From Sphagnum compactum (taxonomy: Eukaryota; Bryophyta; Sphagnopsida; Sphagnales), in contig OZ234493.1 in assembly GCA_965153455.1 (NCBI GenBank), forward strand, positions 9,600,213 through 9,664,212: a DNA stretch of 64,000 nt, written 5' to 3'. Positions 25,260 through 37,800 of this stretch are shown here, in pieces. Numbering within the stretch: the first letter of the stretch is position 1; each line of letters opens with the position of its first letter. The notes under the pieces are model-generated. The model made no database searches and was not told where the DNA came from. It was given only the letters and a program-made list of their open reading frames with translations. The position numbers and the translations under genes were made by a program.

Positions 25260-26850
25260 ATCAAGATTTTTATTTTTATTTTTTTTTTCAAATTTGTAAT
25301 GTAGTTGAAGTGGTCACCATCCATAAGATGAAAATGGTTACCAAAAAAAATTTGAGAATTAAAAATAAAATAAAATAAATAACAATTTTTAAAAAAAACA
25401 TTGTTCTATATATTGTTTGCTACAATACTTGAAAACTTACTTTCGGGAATGCCAAACACTCTAGGGCTTTACCTTACACATAAAAGTGGTGACTTTGATA
25501 GTAAATTTTTTAACATCAAGTCTTTTGTTGAAGGAGTTTTATATATCAAAGACAAAATCAAGGGCACATACGTATATGACAAAGATGAGGATGTTTGCAT
25601 AGTGGGAGTTCCAAAGTTGATGCTTTCTTTGATGAACTCATTCGGTGGGACCCCTCCCCACGCCAAATAATTTATTATTATTATTCCCAATAACTTGTCA
25701 TCTTTTGCACCAAGTGCACCTCTTTAACCAATGACCTTGAATTCCCTACCAACAAGTTACATAGAGATCCAAATGCTTACAAATCCCTCTAACCCCAAAG
25801 AATGTCCATTATTTATACGTATAAATAATTTCCTATATTTATATATATACAAAAATATATTCTTTATATCTATATATATTCATGTGATGGACTTTTATTG
25901 TGGATGAATTAAGACCACGAGTTTGAATGAACGAACCATTTATTTCATTCTTCCATACCCTCAATGATTTGCTTCCCAAAACAAAAAGAAACACTCTCAA
26001 CTTGCTTTAATTTTTAAAAAACTTGTGGATGTTCTTTAAAAATTTTATTTTTCAACCCGGTTTGTATAAAGACAAGGGTCATAATATTAAGGTAGAAAAT
26101 ATTTTAAAATAATTAGGGTCTATGGAATAGTTTTGTGCCTAGGGGTGAAAAAAGGCCCTATATAGGGAATAAGATTTTTAAAACTTTTTTTATGTGGCCC
26201 TTTTATTGTTTACCTACCAACAAGAATACATCACAAGTTCCAACATTGCACTCTTAGTCGAGAAAATATACACAAATAATACAAGGTCTATGGAAGAGGC
26301 TTATGCTTAGTAGCGAATATAAAAAAAAGTCGTAATTGTCACTAATTAGGTAATTGTTTTGCCTGACCATTTTTTTTAGTTACCAATAATTCACACAACC
26401 CAATACATCACTACATTGTACTGAGTAGGTATTTTATTAGTGCAGAAAATACCCATATAATACCTTGGCAACTTTGTACACTAATTATATTATATGTAGA
26501 AATGTTGAAATTTTCAAAAAGGTATTTCTTTCAAAGAGAAAATTTTTTTTGTCAAGGAAACTAGAGAATTTTTAGAACATTTCAAGAGCCCCTATGTATA
26601 TGAGCAATGAGAAAAGTAGTGTTTTATCTTTCCATTATTTTTACTTACACAAGAACATGGGCAACACAACCCCATACATCACAACATTGCACTAGGTACC
26701 ACTAGTGTTGAAAATATACACAAAAATATACATTAGAGGCCCAGTGTTTCTACTTTTGGCAAATTTTTCATATGTTGGCTGCCCAAAAGAAAAATTCGCC
26801 ATTAGACATTGAACTGTTACTTCACTCAAGAAGATAAACTAAAGAAAACA
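25260..26850. other. AT-rich intergenic DNA, no gene seen
   Basis: No gene is seen. Near 25441-25486 a GGGAATGCCAA...AGGGCTTTACCTTACACATAA word resembles the right end of the CGTTCCCAAA element family. Near 26500-26540 AGAAATGTTGAAATTTTCAAA resembles the start of the repeat at 43397 and 61740. Both look like fragments. Confidence 0.45.
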
Positions 26851-26852
26851 AA

Positions 26853-27274
26853 GGGCATACATACCCACCAATGCTCACTACGTGTAACCCTTGCAAAAAC
26901 AAATTTCTCACATCCAAGTTTTAGTTATTTACTTTTTTGGCAACCACCACCCAGAAAGCTCCGACTTGTTTGCAAATAGGTGGGAGACTAGTAATAGCAA
27001 ACCACCTGGACCAATATCATGATGATTGGCCAATCAGAAACAGAGGAGCAGCAGTCCAATCATATTTATTTCACTCTTCTCTAGGAGAGGTGCACAGCTG
27101 TGTTGCGCCTTTTAGTAGCCTCAGCATAATAATATTATGCACATATGGAGGGCGGGAGGAGCAGGCAGACACCACCCAACCTTTTTGTGCTGAGCCAAAC
27201 CAACATGTTTTGACTTTTCTTCATCCCATTTTAATGCAGAGGGGGTCACATACTGAGCATTGGTGGGGATGCTC
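26853..27274. mobile_element. Tourist-like MITE, copy A (diverged)
   Basis: The left end (about 26856-26890, GCATACATACCCACCAATGC) and the right end (about 27245-27274) are inverted complements; the right end read backwards starts GAGCATCCCCACCAATGCTC. The interior shares ACTA.TAGCAAACCACCTGGACCAAT and GAGGTGCACA.CTGTGTTGC with the copy at 41221-41592. TAA follows the right end; the left duplication is not preserved. There is no coding capacity. It lies roughly 500 bp upstream of the formin start codon and may supply promoter or leader sequence. Confidence 0.65.
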
Positions 27275-27450
27275 TAAAATACTATAACCCTAAATAGAGT
27301 TTTATGAGCAATGAGATCAATTAGTGTTTTTCCCTTTCATTTCTTTTTACTTATCAACGCAACCCCAGTACATCACAACATTGCACTTTTCACTGCACTG
27401 CACTTCACTGCACTGCGCTGTTCGTGTGTGGCAGGTAGCCCCACCATCGC

Positions 27451-27490
27451 CTCCTCTCTCTATCTCTCTCTCTCTCTCTCTGCTCTCTCT
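27451..27490. repeat. (TC)n tract in the formin leader
   Basis: A pyrimidine-rich CT microsatellite about 310-350 bp upstream of the formin ATG. Such tracts are common in plant 5' leaders, so transcription probably starts near or above it. Confidence 0.7.
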
Positions 27491-27798
27491 TTTCTCTCGG
27501 TTGCTTCCTTGCTCGTGCCATCGCTTGCCTTCTGTTCTCCGTCCTCTCCACCTTGGATGCCGCTGCGGCTACCAATTTTCGCAGCTGGGCGACTTGCTGC
27601 CGGACAAGGACTGGAGTGTTTTGCACGGATCTAGGTAGTGCAATAGTGACCGTGGGAAGAATTGGAGAGTGGGTTGCCTTGTTAGGGTTTGGAAGAAGCT
27701 AAGAGAAGGAGCAGGAGGAGGAAGAAGAACGAGAACAAGAACAAGAACAAGGAAGGGAGTTTTTGAAGAGATCCGTATGTGTGCTTGCGCATGGGAGT

Positions 27799-30700
27799 AT
27801 GTCGTTGTTCAGGAGGTTTTTCTATAGAAGGCCACCTGATGGCCTTCTCGAAATCACGGAGCGTGTCTATGGTGAGAGGAAGATTTGTGTTTTTTTTTGG
27901 TTGGGGAGGGGAGGGGAGGGTTTTTGTTGTCTCTTTCGGTTTCCTATGGTTTGTGATTCTGTGTGGGTTCCAAATTCATATACTGGGTGTTTGCTAGTAA
28001 GGATTTTAGCTTGGGTCAATAGTAGTGATTGATTGATTGATTGATTGATTGCAAGCATTGGAAACCCTAGCGGCTTTTGAGGTGTCTGTGAAGAGGGTTT
28101 GGTTGACTGCATTTGGTTTTCAATCCAGCGGCAGGATGTGCTCACCCCACCCCCATGTGAAGAAGGAAGGCTGTAACCCTAATAAGGATGGGTGAAAGAG
28201 AGACTGTTGGTCCAAAGGACTGCTTGTTCACGCACATGCTAGGGTTTTTTGCTCTGTTGCCCTCAGTGAAAGAGACTGAGATGCTTTGTGTGCTGCTGTG
28301 CAGTGTTTGATTCCTGCTTCTCGACGGATGTGTTTGAGGATGAGACATACAAGATTTACATGCGGCAGATTGCCACACAGCTGCATGAGCAGTTTCCAGA
28401 CTCATCGTATCTGGTGTTCAATTTCAGGGAGGGGGAGAGGAGGAGTCATTTGACAGAGATTTTAGCACGGTATGACATGACAGTCATGGATTATCCTCGC
28501 CAGTATGAAGGTTGCCCGATTCTATCCATGGAGATGATTCACCATTTTCTTCGCTCCAGTGAGAGCTGGTTGTCTTTAGAAGGCAATCAGAACATAATTC
28601 TCATGCATTGTGAGAGAGGAGGCTGGCCATTGCTTGCTTTCATCCTTGCAGCATTTCTTATATATGGGAAGATGTATACAGGGGAGCTCAAAACCCTGGA
28701 TATGCTTCACAGGGAGGCGCCCAAAGGATTGCTTCCTCTTCTTTCACCTTTGAATCCAATGCCATCACAACTCCGGTATCTTCAATATGTTTCAAGAAGA
28801 AACAACGCACCGGAATGGCCTCCACCTGACCGGTCCCTTACATTAGACTGTCTTATCTTCAGGGTGGTTCCAAGCTTCGATTCTGAGGGAGGGTGCAGGC
28901 CTTTGGTTCGCATATTTGGACAAGATCCACGGTCCAAAAAAAACCGCACAACCCAAATGCTTTTCTCTCAAAGTAAGAAGCGAGTCCGGCACTATCGTCA
29001 GGTACATGTCCTCATTTCCTAGGATTCAAGTCTGCAAGGGTTTTTCTTTTTAGGGCTTGCCTGTGTCATGGGTTTTGTCATTTGTACAATCCATGTCCTG
29101 CAATTTATTCACTTTTGAGAGTAGGAGGTTACATTTAGGGTTTCCTGGGTGTTGAGAATTCTCAACATGCACAAGAACCAAGTTTGCATTGGTGCTGATT
29201 CTCTGGTCTTGTATGCCTGAAGTATGCTCTGGTTGAGATTGTGTTCTGTATAGCGCTCAATAGTGGTGGTGGCTGATCAAAGAATGCCAGATTAGCTGTC
29301 AGCACAGAGATTTCTTCATGCAAGAAATCACCAAAGAAACCACGAGCATCATGTGTCAGGCATGGTATACAGCATTGAGCAGGACTAATTGGAACCTAAT
29401 CATGAGCACATGATAGTAATTGTGAGAATTGTGAGAATAGCTGCTGTAGCAATGCACCCCAGTAACACAAGAAGAAACTGTCAGGAACTGGAAGTGGTCT
29501 TTGAGAGCATGGTGGTTATCATAATACCATCAACCGCTGTGGGTCAATCCAGGTTGATTGTGACGTTGTCAAGATCGATCTGCAATGTGCTGTGAGAGGT
29601 GATGTTGTGATGGAGTGCATAAATCTGGAGCATGAAACAGAGCGAGAGGAGATGATGTTCCGGGTTATGTTTAATACAGCTTTCATTAGGTCCAATATCC
29701 TAATTCTCACACGGGATGACATAGACATTTTATGGAATGCCAAAGAACGATTCCCTAAAGATTTCCGAGCAGAGGTGAGTCACTCCTGTCTTGCAGCATT
29801 ACAGTTGTGTGCTTTATATGCTTGTAATTCCCAAGGGTCTATGAGATTAGTTATGTGTCGTGGTTGAACCCACATGAGTATGGTACCATGACCGACAAAT
29901 TCCCATCTGATATTTCCGATTACATTTTTTGTTTGTCTCTGTTTCTCTTGTTGAAAGAAAAAGAACATATCTCCATCTGTCACAAAAGGCCAGTGAACAC
30001 ATGGTCTGCATGACAAGAGGTTTGATTTACAGGGTACTTCCTCAGATCCTTACATAGAGTTGCTGTTGTTTGACAGGTGCTTTTCAATGAAACAGAGGTG
30101 GCTCCTATGTCAATTGCCCCTGTGATAATGCTTGGTGGGGAAGAGAAGGGAGAATTACCCATGGATGCATTTGCAAAAGTTCAGGAGCTTTTCAGTAGTG
30201 GGGACTGGGTGGATGGTCATGGGGATGCTGCTCTTAGATTTCTGCAGCAAATGACTGCCTCTGAGTTCCAGGAACGGTTGGAGAAGCTGCTACCAGGTGA
30301 TTCTCCAGGTGGCCATGGCACATGGTCTTCCCCTGGCTCTCCTCGTAAATTCAAGCCACTAGTTTCTTCTGCTCCTCAAACTTATACACTAAGCCCACTT
30401 CATACTTTGCCACCTCCAGAACCTCCAGGCATTATGCGTACACCTGCACTCCCTTCCACTGATTACTCTGGAAATGGGGGACTTCCTCCTTCCCTTCCCC
30501 CAACACGACTTGGCAGGGCTCCTCCTCCTCCAACTCCCCCTCCTACAACACAATTTGGCAGTGCTCCTCCTCCACCTCCACCCCCACCTCCTCCACCAAG
30601 GTTAGGTGAGGCTCCACCACCACCACCACCTCTTCCAGAAAGGCCAGGTGCTCCACCTCCCCCTCCAGGAAGGCCAGGTGCTCCTCCTCCACCTCCACCA

Positions 30701-33700
30701 CCACCACCTCCTCCTCCAGGAAGGGTAGGTGCTCCTTCTCCCCCTCCACCTCCACCACCACCTCCTCCTCCAGGAAGGGTAGGTGCTCCTCCTCCCCCTC
30801 CACCTCCACCACCACCACCTCCTCCAGGAAGGCCAGGTGCTCCTCCCCCCCCTCCACCTCCACCACCGCCTCCTCCTCCAGGAAGGCTAGGTGCTACTCC
30901 TCCCCCTCCACCTCCACCACCGCCTCTTCCTCCAGGAAGGCCAGGTGCTCCTCCTCCTCCACCTCCCCCTCCTCCACCTCCCCCTCCTCCACCTCCCCCT
31001 CCTCCACCTCCCCCTCCTCCACCTCCCCCTCCTCCACCACCACCTCCAAGAAAACCAGGTGCTCCTCCTCCACCTCCACCACCACCTCCTCCAGGAAGAC
31101 CAGGTGCTCCTCCACCACCTCCACCACCACCTCCTCCTCCTCCAGGAAGACCAGGTGCTCCTCCACCACCTCCACCACCACCTCCTCCTCCTCCAGGAAG
31201 ACCAGGTGCTCCTCCACCACCTCCACCACCACCTCCTCCTCCTCCAGGAAGACCAGGTGCTCCTCCACCACCTCCCCCACCACCTCCTCCTCCAGGAAGA
31301 CCAGGTGCTCCTCCACCACCTCCACCACCACCTCCTCCTCCAGGAAGACCAGGTGCTCCTCCACCACCTCCACCACCACCACCTCCTCCTGGAAGACCAG
31401 GTGCTCCTCCACCACCCCCACCACCACCACCTCCTGGAAGACCAGGTGCTCCTCCTCCTCCAACACCACCTCCTCCAGGAAGACCAGGTGCTCCTCCTCC
31501 ACCTGCACCACCACCTCCTCCTGGGAGACCAAGTGCTCCTACTCCACCTCCACCACCACCTCCTCCAGGACAGCCTGGTGCCCCTCCTCCTCCAAAACAG
31601 CCAAGTGCTCCACCACCACCTCCACCTCCTCTAGGACGGCCCAGTGCTCCTCCTCGTGGTCCTCCACCTCCTCCAACCACAGGCAAATTTGGTGCTCCTC
31701 CGCCACCACCCGCTCCCCTTCTTGGTAAGGGCCAAGGTGGTCCTCCAGCCCCTCCCTCAATAGGCTCCTCTGCCACTCCCTTGCCAACAGGAGGTCGGGC
31801 ATTGCCTCCTGCACCCACAACTGTTGCTGCTCCGCCGCAGCCATTGCCCAAGAAAGCATCTTTGAAACCCCTTCACTGGGTGAAAGTCACTCGTGCTGTT
31901 CAAGGCAGTTTGTGGGCAGAGAATCAGAAACAGGAAGATCTTACACGGTACCTTTCTGGAAGATCCTTTGCACTTTGCAGTTCTTTGTGAATCTGTCATA
32001 AGACAGGGGGTGTGCAACCATGCTTTTAGATTTTTAGAGGTGGAATCCAAGCCATTGAGATAACACTCGCTTGCAATAGTACAATGATCACAGATCTGAG
32101 TATATGGACTGATCATGTTTTGTGGGTCTGTCTGACAGAGCACCTGATTTTGATATGTCTGAGTTGGAGAGCCTATTTTCAGCAGCAGCACCAGTTTCAA
32201 ATTCTGTAGCTGCAGATAGGGCAGGATCAAAAAGAGCAGCAACAAAGCAGGAGAAAGTTCATCTGGTACAAAAATTGCCCCTTCTTACACTGACCCTGAT
32301 ACCCAACAATGTGATATGATGGTTGATGGTCACTGAGTGTGCATCTCGGGTAGACTTTCTGAAGTCAGCAAAATTATGACTCATTGAAAGAGTCGCATCA
32401 TCAGTTTAAGACCTTCTGATTTAAGATTGTTACTTCATACATGCAGGTTGACCTTAGGCGAGCAAATAATTGTGAGATTATGCTCACAAAAGTCAAGATG
32501 CCTTTGCCAGATGTGATTGTAAGTGAATGTTGTCCCACGTTAAAGGGTGTTTTATGGAATTGGTATGTTGTTATTTCAGCAATATGTTGTTTTTGAGACA
32601 ATTGGGTTTCTGTGATTTGTTTGTGTCAGGAGTTTGCTTTGCTGGTCCTTTGGGCATGATTCCAAGGGATTTTTAGCACTACTGACTTGAGGATCTCTGT
32701 CTCCAGAGTGGAGTTCTTGCTTTGGATGGGTCTGTGTTGGACACAGACCAGGTTGAAAATCTCATCAAGTTCTGCCCAACAAAGGAAGAAATGGAGATGC
32801 TGCGGGTAGGTTGATAGGTTGTCCTTGAATTTAACTTTGTAACATTGGAATACAAATTTGCCTCCTTCATCTCTGAGTCTTTATGAGGGGTGGTTATAAC
32901 TCTAGCAGAAAATCTTTGTATGGTTCCATAATACTGAGAATTGATTTCAAGTTTCCTTGTGGCATTGTTAAGAGGAAACAAACTGAGCATAGATGTCCGT
33001 GCCCTTACTTTTGTGTCTGTGGGATTGCACTCAGAATTTTCCTGGTGACAAAGCCACTCTAGGAAAGTCCGAACAGGTACAGTTTTGCCATCCTCTTGGA
33101 GTTTTGTCTGTTTCTGCAGAATTTTTATACATGTTTTCAGCTTTGATGCATCTCTCAACCTTAGAAGCTCTCTGGCATCAGTGTTGAAACTCTTTGTTCT
33201 TACATTTCCTCAAAGCTTGCAGCCTAGGCATTGTATCACTATCTGTGCCAACAAATCTAGTGGGTCATGGCAAACTCCACTTTTGGTGTTAGCATTGCTG
33301 GTCCTTGAAGAACATAAGACTGCATCTTATGTTCTTTAAATTGTGAATTGTGCAAACACAAATTTCTATTCATAACTCTCAGGATGATATGTTTGATTAG
33401 TTTTTATCTTGCAGTTTTTTCTTGAAATGATGAGGGTCCCAAGAATGGAGGCCAAATTGCGAGTTTTCTCCTTCAAAATTCTTTTTGCTTCACAGGTAAT
33501 GTCTGGTCTTGGTTGTTGCATGCAGTTCCTAAATTCAGAACTTTGGGAAGTTTACTGCCTTCAGGCCCCCCTCCTGCTGTCTGATGAACTGGCATGTTTT
33601 TGTAACAGATCAAAGATCTGCGAACTAATTTGGATATTGTAAACGATGCTTCCAAAGAGGTTGGTTTGGTTTACACACCTTTGTCTTTGTTTGCATGTTC

Positions 33701-35624
33701 TTATGTGTATGAAGTAGATCAGGATATATCGTATGGTACTAGTGCAAGGTCTCTCCCTTTCCAATGCATAATAGGGCTCTCACGTACCTCAATTCAAGTG
33801 CTGGTGTGCCTTATGGTCTCTCTCTCACCTTTGCAATGTAGCTCTTATTACTGTATCCCAAGGAGTTCAGTTACATGGCAAAGTAACTTTCTTGATATCA
33901 GGGAGATGAGAGGGCAAATGCAGAGAAAGTGGTTTGAATCTGCCTTTCTGTATTGGTGAGTAAATTCTGATCAAGAATCTGGTATGTGTAACTCAGGTGA
34001 GGGAATCGGCTAAATTACGTCGCGTAATGCAGACCATACTGTCCCTTGGCAATGCACTTAATTCTGGAACAGCTCGAGGTAGGATACTAAACACAGGGGG
34101 AGTAGGATACTCAATACATTCCATTGTTTCTGTGCTTTGCTTTGTGATACCTTTCATGTACATTGATGTATACCATATTGGCATATTGTGTTTGTGTTTT
34201 TGCCACGTGCAGGATCAGCAATTGGATTCAAGCTGGACAGTCTCCTCAAACTCACGGACACACGGGCGCGCAACAGTAAAATGACTCTCATGCATTATCT
34301 TTGCAAGGTGAGAAATTCTTCTTAATATTATTCAATGTTTTGTGACTTCTCCCAAGAGCCCTTCTTCCTTCAGCCTTTGACAAGCAATGCTGTTCACCTC
34401 TCTGTTTCATGATCAGTTTTCCTTGTTTTTTTGCTTTGCGATTTGACCTCTCTGAGAAAACATGACCCAATCTTCTAATTTCTGTTGTAACATGGGCATA
34501 ACAGGTCATAGCTGAGAAGTTACCTGATCTTCTTGACTTTGACAAGGACCTGCCAAACTTGGAACCTGCAACCAAGGTAATCTTCTCTACAGGCCCATTA
34601 TGTGAAGTTGAAAGTTCTGGTCATGTTAGGAAAGGTTTTGATTCAAGCACATTAAGGGATCAGGATTGAAGTAGAAGATCTTCTGAACTGTGGAGTGTCA
34701 TGTTGCATTACAGATTCAGCTGAAATCTTTGGCGGAAGAGATGCAATCAGTTAGCAAAGGTCTTGAGAAAGTGGAACAGGAACTCAGTGTTTCAGAAAAT
34801 GATGGCCCTGCATCTGCAGGTTTCCGAAAGGTCTGTGTGTGAAAACCTTCCAACCTGTTCATCCTTAAAGAGGAAGTAAACAGTATCTGGTTTTTCCTCC
34901 TCCACGAATTGGATATTTGCCTGCTTGTTTTTCTTTCTTGCTATTAAAATGTTCCTGTTGGAGTCCAGGCATTGAAGGAGTTCCTCACAACAGCTGAGGC
35001 TGATGTCCGCTCTCTTGCTTCTCTTTATGCTGAAGTGGTAAGTTTCTTCCAAACCATCATCACAGAAGTCTGCTGAACATAAAAAATTTGGAGAGCATTT
35101 CTTAGAGGATTTGGATTTACATCCCTGCCTGAATTTTATGATTGGGAATGCTATGCATAGGCAAGGGAGGCTTTCTGCTCCAAAGAAGCTTTTAAGATGC
35201 CCATGATGTGTATCTGATGACAACAGGGTCGAAATGCGGATTCACTGGCACAGTACTTTGGAGAGGATCCTGCACGGTGCCCGTTTGAGCAAGGTAAATT
35301 CCCTTTGCTCTTACTGATCATCTCAATATATCTCAATTGTTGAAGAATCCTTTGGGTATTGTCAGGTAATTTCGAATTTGTTTTTGGGTGACAGAAATAT
35401 AGTTTATTGGTGGGTGGGTTGTTACGATTGCAGTGACATCAATACTGTTCAACTTTGTGAGAATGTTCAAAAGGGGGCATGAGGACAACATTAAGCAGGT
35501 AGAGCTGGAGAAGAAGAAAGCAGAGAAGGATGCCAAGGATGCTGAGAGAGAAAGAAGTAAAGCTTCTCCTGCTAGAAACGATTCTGAGACTGTGCTTCGG
35601 CAATTGAAGGCCAGAGTTGGATAA
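27799..35624 (+). CDS. Class II formin with PTEN-like domain
   Basis: Actin nucleation and elongation factor. Seventeen exons join in frame: 27799-27871, 28304-29001, 29553-29774, 30077-31947, 32139-32265, 32447-32518, 32707-32805, 33035-33076, 33415-33495, 33609-33659, 33997-34078, 34213-34307, 34505-34576, 34714-34830, 34969-35037, 35227-35293, 35434-35624. They give 1342 residues. The start MSLFRRFFYRRPPDGLLEI is the class II hallmark. A PTEN/tensin-like domain (about 10-200) has a pocket HCERGGWP that lacks the CX5R arginine, so it probably binds phosphoinositide rather than hydrolysing it. A C2-like domain (about 205-340) follows. FH1 (about 477-900) holds about twenty polyproline blocks separated by GRPGAP linkers. 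FH2 starts at LKPLHWVKVTRAVQGSLW (about 925) and includes SLGNALNSGTARGSAIGF and MTLMHYLCK. The C-terminus is a charged coiled-coil. A CT-rich leader precedes it. Exon 10 uses a weak donor (GTTGGT). Confidence 0.95.
28028..28050. repeat. (GATT)n microsatellite in formin intron 1
   Basis: Nearly six perfect GATT units inside the first formin intron. Confidence 0.85.
30620..31640 (+). repeat. Coding minisatellite of the formin FH1 domain
   Basis: The strand is almost only C and T/A with CCA, CCT and CCC codons, broken by GGAAGACCAGGTGCT linkers. Units are 33-51 bp. Three 51-bp units at 31091-31243 look essentially identical, followed by units of about 48 bp. At 30950-31048 the linker is missing for 33 codons in a row, all proline, built from repeated 18-bp CCTCCCCCTCCTCCAC-type units. 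All length differences are multiples of 3, so the frame stays open through the array. Confidence 0.95.
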
Positions 35625-37390
35625 AGGCCCTTTAGCCCAATGGGTTTCTGATGTTCAAAAGAATTTCAGTGCCAGAGCCAGTTCCACTTTGCTAAAAGCA
35701 AAATATCACAAAACCTGCAGTTTTGATCCCTTTGACACTGTATGTGACGATGTAGTTAGGGGAAAGTTGCTTTAGTTGGCTTCCAGGTTTCTCACACCCA
35801 AGATGGTGGGGATTCCCTCCTAACTCCAGAGTACTACCTTCTTGCCACAAACCCTCCTGAGTAGGGGGTTTGTGCATGAACCACTACTCCATCTATACAG
35901 CATTGAATCCAAATCAGCTGTGTCCCACAGAAATTGACCCTCAGGTTTTCACCATACTGGCACAGGACTACCCATGTGCCTATTGGCACGTAGGCCAAGT
36001 ATGGGTGACTTCCTTCTCTTATGAAGGTGCACAGCGGTAGTCATTTAGGAAGCCTGTTGGCTGAGTAGTTTCAGGTCAATTCAAGGATTCAAGTCCATGT
36101 GTTGATGTGGCAGTGTTCTTACATTATTTGTTTTATAGTGTGCCCCCCCCCCAATCTAGGATGAATGCACATCATGCAGTTTTTTTCCCAGCTCTAGGAG
36201 ATAAAAAACTGGAGTTGGGTCCTGAGGAATTCGGCACCAACACCTGTAAGGTTAAGTGGCACAGGTCTCTTCAGGGAATCTGTTCAGCAAAATTCCGAAA
36301 TAGGCTTCAGAAGAAGTTTGTGGAACTTTTAAATTGAGTTTTCCTATTTGACTAGCATCACCACCTGTGCCTGTCTTGTATAGACAATCATGCCATGTCT
36401 TTGTAGAGAGTCTGGTTATGACTTTTGTGTGAAAAGACGAAGGCAGGGGAAAACTCGTTGTAAGGTGGGTGTGAATGTACACACCCCATGTACAATAAAA
36501 TTTTAGCAGGTTATTGTTTTGGAAATTCCTTTGCTATGAATGAATCATAATGCCACTGTGGGTTCCCCGATTCCATTCTTTCAGTTTCCAGATGTTGCTT
36601 GATTCCATTCTTCTGGGGTGCATGTATTTTTAGTAGGTTATTATTTTTTCCAGTTTTGTTCAAAATAGTTGACTTCACAATTGGTAGTTGATTTTTGATG
36701 TAAATCAAAGGTTTCCAACAAGTCATTCCCAAACAAGACAGCAATATGACAGCATAAGTGATGGTATAAGAACACAGTGATTTTGTCTAGTAGGAGAAAG
36801 AGTAAAATCATTAATTCTCTACAAACATGAGGTTTTGGTACCTGCAGATTGAATTTATTTACGAGCTTGCCTGCCAGCAACTGATGTGGAGGCTGAGCTA
36901 CAGGGCTGCGCACCGTTGCACTCATTCCTTCACCGCTCAGCCAGCTATTTTTGTCCTCCAATGGTTGAATTTTTGTTCTTGTCACGAGAAGCGGAGTGGA
37001 GGTGTTGAGTGGAGCATATATGAAGTCCTTTGCTGCTAGCCTCATTACCTTGCTCATTGCTAAGTGCCCACTCACTGACTAGAAGTCCAAAAGAAAACCT
37101 ATGAACTATCACAATCCTGAGGACACTTACAAATCCAAAAAGATTGCAGTACTATTATGAACATAAGATTCAGACATTCAAAGAAAAAGAAGACGAAACT
37201 GCTGACACTCTAAAAGCATGAATAAACATTTGCTAGTCAAAATTAGGTGAAACCAAGCACAAGCAAATGCCGCCACATTCCCTATACTGGACCACACCAT
37301 GAATTCTATACAGCACCAGCACAATAGTCACCAACAGGTCACACCTTCTTATAAATAGTCAGCACAAAGACCCTCTCCTCAAATAGAACT
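35625..37390. other. Formin 3' flank, no further gene seen
   Basis: The formin 3' UTR must lie in the first part; AATAAAATTTT at about 36495 could be a polyadenylation signal. No coding region is supported in the rest, although base composition is less AT-rich than in the deep intergenic DNA. Confidence 0.4.
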
Positions 37391-37395
37391 TTGTA

Positions 37396-37800
37396 TGTGA
37401 ACCACATCTATGAGATTGCAGAGCAAACTCTACAACAACCTTTAAAGGTAACCATTCTGTAGGTTACAAGCAAAATAAAATCTACCATGAAAAGAATGAT
37501 TGCAGTCATAATACTCCCCAGCAACTTCAATCAGCTCCCAACAGTTGGTGTGGAAGTAAACAATAATCCAACCAAAATTTCAGGCTAACCATTACACAAA
37601 GATCTGCATCCTAAGTTTCTATCACATTTCTGGAAGCAGTTTGAAGACTCAGTCAAGATGTTGGCTAGCCTCAAGAAACACAACTAATCAACAAAGTGAA
37701 GAGTATCCTCATTCAAGCTGCAACAAGCTTGCTTGGGATGCTAAGCTTTCATTTTAGCTTGTCCCCTGTACAAGAAAGGGCCTAAGCCTAAGGCATAGAG
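37396..37800. repeat. Duplicated non-coding segment, copy A
   Basis: The segment shares a long colinear series of words with 49110-49555: TTGCAGAG.AA.CTC.ACAACAAC, TGCAGTCATAA, ATCAGCTCCCAACAGT.GGTGT, CCTGAG/CCTAAGTTTCT, GAAGACTCAG..GTGATGTTGGCTAGC and TATCCTCATTCAAGCTGCAA. Both copies have the same orientation and both lie in the 3' flank of a minus-strand gene. No protein or RNA gene was recognised. Confidence 0.65.

Noticed and set aside
30463-31851. 462-codon Gly-rich open frame on the minus strand
   Set aside because: It is the complement of the formin proline repeat; CCN codons read backwards give Gly. It has no domain, and the plus-strand frame is fully explained by FH1.
36227-36238. 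GAATTCGGCACC, similar to a cDNA-library adaptor
   Set aside because: The match to the GAATTCGGCACGAG adaptor breaks after 11 bases and the flanks run on as ordinary genomic sequence, so contamination is not supported.
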